5,051 bases of DNA from JAGOUY01 sp964541725 (GTDB taxonomy: Bacteria > Patescibacteriota > Patescibacteriia > 2-12-FULL-60-25): assembly GCA_964541725.1 (NCBI GenBank), contig CAZIQG010000073.1, positions 1 to 5,051 on the forward strand, read 5' to 3'. The stretch's first letter is position 1. Each line of letters begins with the position of its first letter. Under the pieces are notes generated by a model, which saw only the letters and a program-made list of their open reading frames with translations, did not search any database and had not been told where the DNA came from. Position numbers and translations under genes: made by a program. This document shows positions 1 through 3,922 of this stretch, piece by piece.

Positions 1-359
1 CGGCTTGGTATTCTCCACTGCTCTTCATGAGAATTTGGCTCAAAGAACTTGGCGTCAACCCAGACGACAAAAGCTTGATGGAAAAAGGCAAGAAAGATAT
101 GCCCAAGGCCATGATCGGTCAACTTATCGCAAGCCTGGTAACCGCCTATGTTCTCGCGCACTTTCTTGGCTATGCCGGAGTGACAAACGCCTGGCTCGGC
201 ATGGTTGGAGGATTCTGGGCCTGGCTCGGATTCCAAGCAACCTCAGCGGCTTCGCACGTATTTTTCGAAAAGAAATCCTGGACCTGGTTTGCGATCAATG
301 CTGGCTGCAGTCTCGTCACCCTCGTCGTCATGGGAGCGATTATCGGCGCTTGGCGCTAA
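1..359 (+). CDS. DUF1761-like membrane protein, 5'-truncated by window edge
   Basis: This is the 3' part of a small integral membrane protein; the reading frame is open from position 3 and ends with TAA at 357-359. Although an ATG lies at 27, the codons before it read AWYSPLLF and run straight into MRIWLKELG. Together these match the N-terminal aromatic-SPL-(L)F-x(3)-W signature that I associate with the DUF1761 family, so the true start lies upstream of the window and the ATG is internal. About 118 residues are visible. After a charged stretch (roughly residues 18-34) there are about three hydrophobic segments: IGQLIASLVTAYVLAHFLG, a Trp/Gly-rich AWLGMVGGFWAWLGF, and a C-terminal AGCSLVTLVVMGAIIGAW. 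The family has no established biochemical function and is presumed to sit in the cytoplasmic membrane. The gene converges on the minus-strand gene at 340-783, and their coding ends overlap by 20 bp. Family assignment is from recalled motif similarity, not a search. Confidence 0.75.
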   Translation, partial: AWYSPLLFMRIWLKELGVNPDDKSLMEKGKKDMPKAMIGQLIASLVTAYVLAHFLGYAGVTNAWLGMVGGFWAWLGFQATSAASHVFFEKKSWTWFAINAGCSLVTLVVMGAIIGAWR

Positions 360-783
360 ACCGTCGCACACGCACAGCAATCTCACGGATAAGCACGGCT
401 AGCACTCCGTAGACAATCATCGCGGCCAATACATGCGCAAGCGATACAAGCGCCAACAATTGAGGCAACGTTGCAGGCACCTTGGTCGCCATGAGTAAAA
501 GCTTTGCCTCCACCAACAACCCCACGAGCATCAACCATTCGTGGGGTTTTGAAATCCATCGATATGGATTGTACTGCAACGTAGGATCAGCCACCTTAAG
601 AGACAACGCTAAAAATACCAAGGCGATCACCAACCCAGCCCCCATCCCCACCAAAAACGTCCGCTTCCGAGTCGCGAAAAAATACCTTACCCAAGTTGAG
701 TCTCTTTTCCCTTCTTGCCTAACGCCTAACTCCTGACGCCTGACGCCTAGTCCTCCTTCTTGTTTTTCTTCATGATTTGGCAT
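340..783 (-). CDS. Hypothetical three-helix membrane protein with repeat-derived N-terminal insert
   Basis: I do not recognise this 147-residue protein. From the ATG at 783 it has a polar, charged N-terminus (1-42), then hydrophobic helices at about 43-62 (FLVGMGAGLVIALVFLALSL), 82-100 and 108-132, and a strongly basic C-terminal tail (RVRRFSAKRR). The positive tail suggests a cytoplasmic C-terminus. The frame stays open to 894, but that extension runs antisense into the well-supported dus gene, so the ATG at 783 is preferred; a start further downstream near the first helix cannot be excluded. No convincing ribosome binding site precedes the ATG. Residues about 11-25 (GLGVRRQELGVRQEG) are encoded by a 7-bp tandem repeat plus one copy of its flanking direct repeat, and look like a 15-codon in-frame insertion. 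The stop TAA (340-342) lies inside the 3' end of the convergent DUF1761-like gene. That this is a real gene rests on hydrophobicity pattern and on filling an otherwise empty 400-bp gap. Confidence 0.6.
   Translation of the reverse strand: MPNHEEKQEGGLGVRRQELGVRQEGKRDSTWVRYFFATRKRTFLVGMGAGLVIALVFLALSLKVADPTLQYNPYRWISKPHEWLMLVGLLVEAKLLLMATKVPATLPQLLALVSLAHVLAAMIVYGVLAVLIREIAVRVRRFSAKRR
518..550 (+). terminator. Possible intrinsic terminator: 10-bp perfect stem plus T-run
   Basis: AACCCCACGA (518-527) is the exact reverse complement of TCGTGGGGTT (539-548), giving a 10-bp stem with an 11-nt loop. The stem's last two T and the next two form a TTTT run (547-550). Read on the plus strand it resembles a weak rho-independent terminator, about 160 nt beyond the stop of the DUF1761-like gene, and would halt plus-strand transcription before it runs further antisense to the convergent membrane gene. 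On the minus strand it lies in coding sequence (around SKPHEWLMLVGLL) and has no good T tract. The U-run is short, so it may be only a fortuitous or mRNA-structural hairpin. Confidence 0.4.
710..762. repeat. Five-unit heptamer tandem array flanked by 8-bp direct repeats
   Basis: Five successive 7-bp units lie at 717-751: GCCTAAC, GCCTAAC, TCCTGAC, GCCTGAC and GCCTAGT (consensus KCCTRAC). The array is bracketed by the identical octamer CCTTCTTG at 710-717 and 755-762. One octamer plus the material between the two is 45 bp, exactly 15 codons, so removing it would leave the minus-strand protein in frame (…KQEG|KRDS…). The arrangement looks like an insertion with a target duplication, or an expansion by slippage between short direct repeats. 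Confidence 0.75.
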
Positions 784-788
784 AGAAT
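760..788 (+). promoter_or_regulatory. Candidate dus promoter, possibly giving a leaderless mRNA
   Basis: TTGTTT (760-765) and TAGAAT (783-788) are separated by 17 bp, the ideal spacing for a housekeeping sigma factor. TAGAAT matches the -10 consensus at five of six positions; the -35 is weaker. Only 6 nt separate the -10 box from the dus ATG at 795, so transcription would begin at or next to the start codon. The AGGT at 789-792 is only 2 nt from the ATG, too close for a normal ribosome binding site. The box lies inside the first codons of the divergent gene. Confidence 0.4.
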
Positions 789-794
789 AGGTCG

Positions 795-1760
795 ATGTTT
801 TGGCAAACCATGCCTCGGCCCATCGTGGCCCTTGCTCCCATGGCAGACATGAGCGATCTGCCCTTTTGTTTGTTATGCAAACAACATGGCACACCGCTGA
901 TGTTCCGAGAGATGGTTTCGTCAGAGGCTATCGTACGCTTGAATCCCAAGACACTCAAGATGGCCGAGTTCGACGAACGTGAACGTCCCCTCGTCCAACA
1001 AATTTTCGGCAGCGATCCCGCTACCATGGCGGAAGCCGCTCGCATCATCGAAGAACGCTTCCACCCAGATGCGATTGACATCAACATGGGATGTCCCGTC
1101 TACAACATCGTGTCTAATTTTAACGGTGCCTTCCTTATCAAAGAGCCAGAACGCGCCGCGGCCATCATCCGCGCCATGAAAGCTGCCGTGAGCGTCCCTA
1201 TTAGCGTTAAAACACGTCTAGGCTGGAAACACGACACGGACTGTCTCGATTTTGTAAAAGTTGTCGAAGACGCGGGCGCAGCCCTTATCTCAATGCACGG
1301 ACGCACCAAAGAACAGGGCTATAGCGGCATCGCCAACTGGGATCGTATCGGCGAAGCCCGTGCACAAGTCCCCAATACGCCCGTTCTGGTAAACGGAGAT
1401 ATCACCACCCCAGAACTCGCCGCCGAAGCCATGAAACGCTCCGGAGCGGACGGCGTGCTCATCGGCCGTGGCATGCTTGGCAATCCTTGGTTTGCAAAAC
1501 AAGTCCAAGAACATCTCACAAAAACAAGTATCGAGTATCAAGTATCGAGTATCGAGATTTCGATAGAGGATCGGATAAACGCCATCAAAGAACATGCGCG
1601 CATGCAGGTCTTCCACTATGGAGAACGCGGCCTCGTCAAACTCCGCAAACATCTGCCTTGGTATTTCAAAGGCTTTAACGGCTGGAAAGAAATTCGTTCC
1701 GCCCTCGTGAGAATTGATACCTTACAGGATCTTGATGCGATTCTTGCGGGAATAAAGTAA
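795..1760 (+). CDS. dus: tRNA-dihydrouridine synthase (DusB-like)
   Basis: This complete 321-residue flavoenzyme reduces specific uridines in the tRNA D-loop region to dihydrouridine using FMN and NAD(P)H, in the cytoplasm. The N-terminal FMN-binding strand APMADMSDLPF is at 14-24. The active-site loop NMGCP (97-101) carries the expected catalytic Cys100. VKTRLGW (138-144) supplies Lys139, and SMHGRTKEQGYSG (166-178) supplies His168. VNGDI (199-203) and GRGMLGNPW (224-232) form the flavin-phosphate end of the TIM barrel. The C-terminal helical tRNA-binding part includes LRKHLPWYFKGFNGWKEIR (283-301). Length fits the family (about 310-340). The segment after GCP reads VYNIVSNFNGAFL and lacks the lysine usual in the GCPxxK signature. 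Residues about 244-255 (TSIEYQVSSIEI) come from a 7-bp tandem array in the linker between barrel and helical domain. The ATG at 795 directly precedes the conserved N-terminus; the substrate position (subfamily B) is inferred, not proven. Confidence 0.95.
   Translation: MFWQTMPRPIVALAPMADMSDLPFCLLCKQHGTPLMFREMVSSEAIVRLNPKTLKMAEFDERERPLVQQIFGSDPATMAEAARIIEERFHPDAIDINMGCPVYNIVSNFNGAFLIKEPERAAAIIRAMKAAVSVPISVKTRLGWKHDTDCLDFVKVVEDAGAALISMHGRTKEQGYSGIANWDRIGEARAQVPNTPVLVNGDITTPELAAEAMKRSGADGVLIGRGMLGNPWFAKQVQEHLTKTSIEYQVSSIEISIEDRINAIKEHARMQVFHYGERGLVKLRKHLPWYFKGFNGWKEIRSALVRIDTLQDLDAILAGIK
1527..1554 (+). repeat. Four-unit heptamer tandem array inside dus
   Basis: Four tandem 7-bp units fill 1527-1554: AGTATCG, AGTATCA, AGTATCG, AGTATCG (consensus AGTATCR), followed by a decayed AGATTTCG. 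Read in the dus frame it encodes part of SIEYQVSSIEIS. It sits in the variable linker after the GNPW motif, where extra residues should be tolerated. No flanking direct repeat like that at the 710-762 array is evident. The unit sequence differs from that array but the period is the same. Confidence 0.8.
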
Positions 1761-1765
1761 GCCCC

Positions 1766-2185
1766 TCACGAAAGCGAAAGAAGAAAATAGGTGGCCAAAA
1801 GCGTCAAAATAAATGCCGTAGCCGGCAACACCCAAACAGCAGCCCAAGAAAAATCCTCTCCTACATAGAGGATTTTTACTTTTTTCGGATCATTAGGGTG
1901 AACAAGCAAAAAAACGGACTTTCCCTCCGCCGAACCAAAATAATACCCATGAAATGCCGTCAGAAGTGCCACAATCGCGACGACCGGTTGACCATTAAAC
2001 ACAAACGAAACCTCATACATGAACCGTTTACGCCTGGACAAGGCAAGGGCAATCCCTTTTATGAGGCGTCTTCCCATGACCCCTTTCACGATCTTCCATG
2101 TACAACGCTGATAAATTACGTACCCAAAAACAAAGGCTAAAATTACGACATACGCCGCAAGGTAGAGCCAGTTAGGAAGCAACAT
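1766..2185 (-). CDS. DUF3592-like membrane protein
   Basis: This 139-residue protein has an N-terminal transmembrane helix (about 6-25, WLYLAAYVVILAFVFGYVIY), a soluble middle region with beta-strand character, and a C-terminal transmembrane helix (about 113-137). The central segment YEVSFVFNG…GKSVFLLVHPNDPKKVKIL (about 57-106), with a turn-rich 'P-NDP' shortly before the last helix, resembles the DUF3592 architecture, whose function is unknown. The assignment is by layout and the NP/DP-type motif, so it is tentative. The ATG at 2185 lies 4 nt after the stop of the preceding gene. A TTG at 2200 would add five residues and overlap that gene by 11 bp; neither has a clear ribosome binding site, so ATG is preferred and coupling to the upstream gene is likely. 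It ends in TGA (1766-1768), 5 bp from the convergent dus stop, with no visible terminator between. Confidence 0.65.
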   Translation of the reverse strand: MLLPNWLYLAAYVVILAFVFGYVIYQRCTWKIVKGVMGRRLIKGIALALSRRKRFMYEVSFVFNGQPVVAIVALLTAFHGYYFGSAEGKSVFLLVHPNDPKKVKILYVGEDFSWAAVWVLPATAFILTLLATYFLLSLS

Positions 2186-2189
2186 ATGT

Positions 2190-2519
2190 TTATTGAGCAA
2201 TCTTCAAAAGAGTTGCAATAAACGCCATGCCACAAATAGCGGAAAAATGACCGATTACGAAGGCAGTAACCAATAATCTCTGAAGAGAAGGGACATTTTC
2301 TAAATACGTAGAACCGCGTCTAGTCGTAGGCCGCGTGATAAGCGAAGCGTAACAAGAAGGAACAAGAAGAAGAATATAGGGAAGGATCGCAAAGGGAATC
2401 GCGATCCATAAAGGAAGAAGTTGATGAAAAATGCTTGAATAAATAACAAATAAAAGGCTCATCCCCGTCCCCAACGCCAACCCTCGAAGATAGTTTCTTA
2501 GATAAACGTTCATAAACAT
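2190..2519 (-). CDS. Hypothetical small three-helix membrane protein
   Basis: This 109-residue protein is not one I recognise. It has a basic N-terminus (MFMNVYLRNYLRG), hydrophobic segments at about 12-31, 34-58 and 81-105, and a polar loop between the second and third (TRPTTRRGSTYLENVPSLQR) that is positively charged and so probably cytoplasmic. Its ATG overlaps the TAA of the M23 peptidase gene by one base (TAATG, 2517-2521), a typical coupled arrangement, and its own stop is 4 nt before the next ATG. Only a weak GGAT lies upstream, so translation probably relies on ribosomes finishing the peptidase gene. A second in-frame ATG at 2513 is an alternative start. Position suggests a link to the envelope function of the peptidase, but the sequence alone shows no function. 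Confidence 0.65.
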   Translation of the reverse strand: MFMNVYLRNYLRGLALGTGMSLLFVIYSSIFHQLLPLWIAIPFAILPYILLLVPSCYASLITRPTTRRGSTYLENVPSLQRLLVTAFVIGHFSAICGMAFIATLLKIAQ

Positions 2520-3787
2520 TAATCCAAATCCGGCAAAAAATTCTCCGGATTTACTGGGATCCCATTTTGGCGTACTTCGAAGTGTAAGTGCGGCCCTGTC
2601 GAAAGCCCTGCGCCCGCATCTCCCGGCTTACCGCCTGAATAGCCAATAATATCGCCACGCTCAACATACGTATCCGGTTTCGCTCCAAATTTCGACAAGT
2701 GAGCATACACCGTCGCAACGCCTCCCGCATGCACCACCATCACATAATTCCCATACTGTTTTCCCGTTCTGTTCCATGCTACATAGCCACCAGCAGCAGC
2801 CCGTACTGGCGTCCCAACCGGAACCGGAAGGTCAACCCCTGGATGCTCGAAGAGTTTACGAAAAGGATAGGTGGGGTCATGAAAATGCGCAGAAATTCCT
2901 TTCCGGACGGGCACTGGCCAATTTAAAAGCACATCCCCACGTGCTAAGGCGGCATCAATCGAATCAAGCCGGTCTTTCAACCTGTCTTGGAGAGATTGAA
3001 TATCACCCGCCTCGCTTTGCTGTTGCTGACGCAACTCGTAGACAATCTTACGAAATTCGTCTTCCTTATCTTGTGTGGCATTAATGAGGCTGAGTTTACT
3101 TGAACGCTCTTCCTCCAACTCCGTCTGAGCAACCTGTGCGTCCAATTTTTGCTTTTCAAGAGCTGCACGACGATCTTCTTGCTGTTTACGCTTCCCTTCC
3201 AAAACTATTTTTTCTGACTTCAAGACACGCGTCGCTTCTCCCAAATCCCCTTCTATACGCGCTAGCTCATCCAAACGCACAAACATCTCGGATAGCGACG
3301 GGCGCGAAAGAAACGCATCAAAGACACTAACAGAGCTATCTTGTTGCAACTTCGCAAAAATGTCGGTTAGCGCCGCTTCACGCTTGGTAATGGCATTCTG
3401 CTGCAGTGTTATTTGTGTCGCCAAGGCTTGGATCTCCAAGGTCGTCGCTTCTGCCTCACGCTGAGAACGCTCGACGCTCAATTGCTTTTCCTGGATCCCG
3501 TTTTCCAATAAGGCTAATTGATTTTGCAACGAAAGAGCCGCATTTTGCTGCTCAACCTGCTTATCACGATACCCCTTAATCATCGCATCCAATTCTTTAA
3601 TACGCGTCTGCTTTTGTTTTACTTGGTCCTGGAGCGTATCCACCTCTTGCTTTAACCCCAAATCTTCTTCCCCAGCCACGCTCTCCGCAGGAGCTTCCTG
3701 AGCAAAGACAGGATAAAACGAAGAACAGATAAGCAGACTCAACGCGAGACACGTGAGCCATTTCTTACGAAGGGACAAGGTAGACAT
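2519..3787 (-). CDS. Secreted coiled-coil LytM/M23 peptidase (EnvC/PcsB-like)
   Basis: This 422-residue exported protein acts on, or regulates hydrolases of, cell-wall peptidoglycan. From ATG 3787 it has a clear signal peptide: basic LRKK, hydrophobic WLTCLALSLLICSS, and a probable cleavage after VFA (residue 29). Residues about 38-283 are a long Gln/Glu/Lys-rich coiled coil. It is interrupted near 150-180 by VFDAFLSRPSLSEMFVRLDELARI, the hinge-like segment seen in EnvC/PcsB-type proteins. The M23 domain spans about 287-422. Zinc ligands His315 and Asp319 (HPGVD) and His402 (HLHFE), plus His363 (YAHLS) and His400, are all present, so unlike E. coli EnvC this LytM domain looks catalytically competent. 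An open frame continues to 3853, but those 22 residues derive from the repeat element and would displace the signal peptide; ATG 3796 is a second possibility but lies within the -10-like box. It is followed by two coupled membrane genes and preceded by gltX. Confidence 0.93.
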   Translation of the reverse strand: MSTLSLRKKWLTCLALSLLICSSFYPVFAQEAPAESVAGEEDLGLKQEVDTLQDQVKQKQTRIKELDAMIKGYRDKQVEQQNAALSLQNQLALLENGIQEKQLSVERSQREAEATTLEIQALATQITLQQNAITKREAALTDIFAKLQQDSSVSVFDAFLSRPSLSEMFVRLDELARIEGDLGEATRVLKSEKIVLEGKRKQQEDRRAALEKQKLDAQVAQTELEEERSSKLSLINATQDKEDEFRKIVYELRQQQQSEAGDIQSLQDRLKDRLDSIDAALARGDVLLNWPVPVRKGISAHFHDPTYPFRKLFEHPGVDLPVPVGTPVRAAAGGYVAWNRTGKQYGNYVMVVHAGGVATVYAHLSKFGAKPDTYVERGDIIGYSGGKPGDAGAGLSTGPHLHFEVRQNGIPVNPENFLPDLD

Positions 3788-3794
3788 CAAATAC

Positions 3795-3824
3795 ATTATA
3801 CGAGTACTTACGAATTTGGATGAA
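3795..3824 (-). promoter_or_regulatory. Candidate M23 gene promoter with perfect -10 box
   Basis: On the minus strand 3800-3795 reads TATAAT, a perfect -10 box, ending 7 nt before the ATG at 3787. This would start transcription at or beside the start codon. No Shine-Dalgarno motif lies between. The best -35-like sequence is TTCATC (3824-3819), weak and 18 bp away, and lies inside the inverted-repeat element. The -10 box lies directly beside the element's left end. Confidence 0.45.
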
Positions 3825-3922
3825 GAGCGAGGCGGAGACGAGGAGCGGAGCAAGCCGTATTGAACATACGGCGACGAGCACCGCCGGCTCCAACGAAGCT
3901 ATTCGCTAAATTCGTAAGTACT
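3803..3922. repeat. 120-bp element with perfect 15-bp terminal inverted repeats (MITE-like)
   Basis: AGTACTTACGAATTT (3803-3817) is the exact reverse complement of AAATTCGTAAGTACT (3908-3922). Inside is GC- and purine-rich DNA with nested symmetry. A central 7-bp stem GCCGTAT/ATACGGC (3854-3860/3866-3872) has a 5-nt loop, an outer GGCGG/CCGCC (3831-3835/3881-3885) is next to GAGC/GCTC (3825-3828/3887-3890), and a small CGAA/TTCG hairpin lies at 3894-3905. There is no credible coding capacity. TATAC occurs just outside each end (3797-3801 and 3922-3926), a possible 5-bp target duplication, though 2 nt out of register with the inverted repeat on the left. It fills the whole space between gltX and the M23 gene; the gltX stop codon straddles its edge. 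It may be a non-autonomous mobile repeat, a REP-like intergenic unit, or a structured RNA/attenuator; the sequence alone does not decide. Confidence 0.7.

Noticed and set aside
27..29. ATG as start of the DUF1761-like gene
   Set aside because: The preceding in-frame codons AWYSPLLF match the family's N-terminal motif, so this methionine is internal.
710..762. CRISPR-like array
   Set aside because: Units are 7 bp, contiguous and without spacers; the same applies to 1527-1554.
784..894. N-terminal extension of the 340-783 membrane gene
   Set aside because: It is antisense to the conserved N-terminus of dus, with Cys- and Arg-rich sequence typical of a shadow frame.
2186..2200. TTG at 2200 as start of the DUF3592-like gene
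   Set aside because: It has no ribosome binding site and overlaps the upstream gene; ATG 2185 is simpler, though TTG is not excluded.
3788..3853. N-terminal extension of the M23 peptidase (MLRSSSPPRSSSKFV…)
   Set aside because: It is translated from the inverted-repeat element and would bury the signal peptide; ATG 3787 gives a normal exported N-terminus.
3854..3872. tRNA-like T-arm (TGTTCAA loop on the minus strand of the central hairpin)
   Set aside because: No acceptor stem, anticodon arm or CCA is found around it; the resemblance is limited to one hairpin loop.
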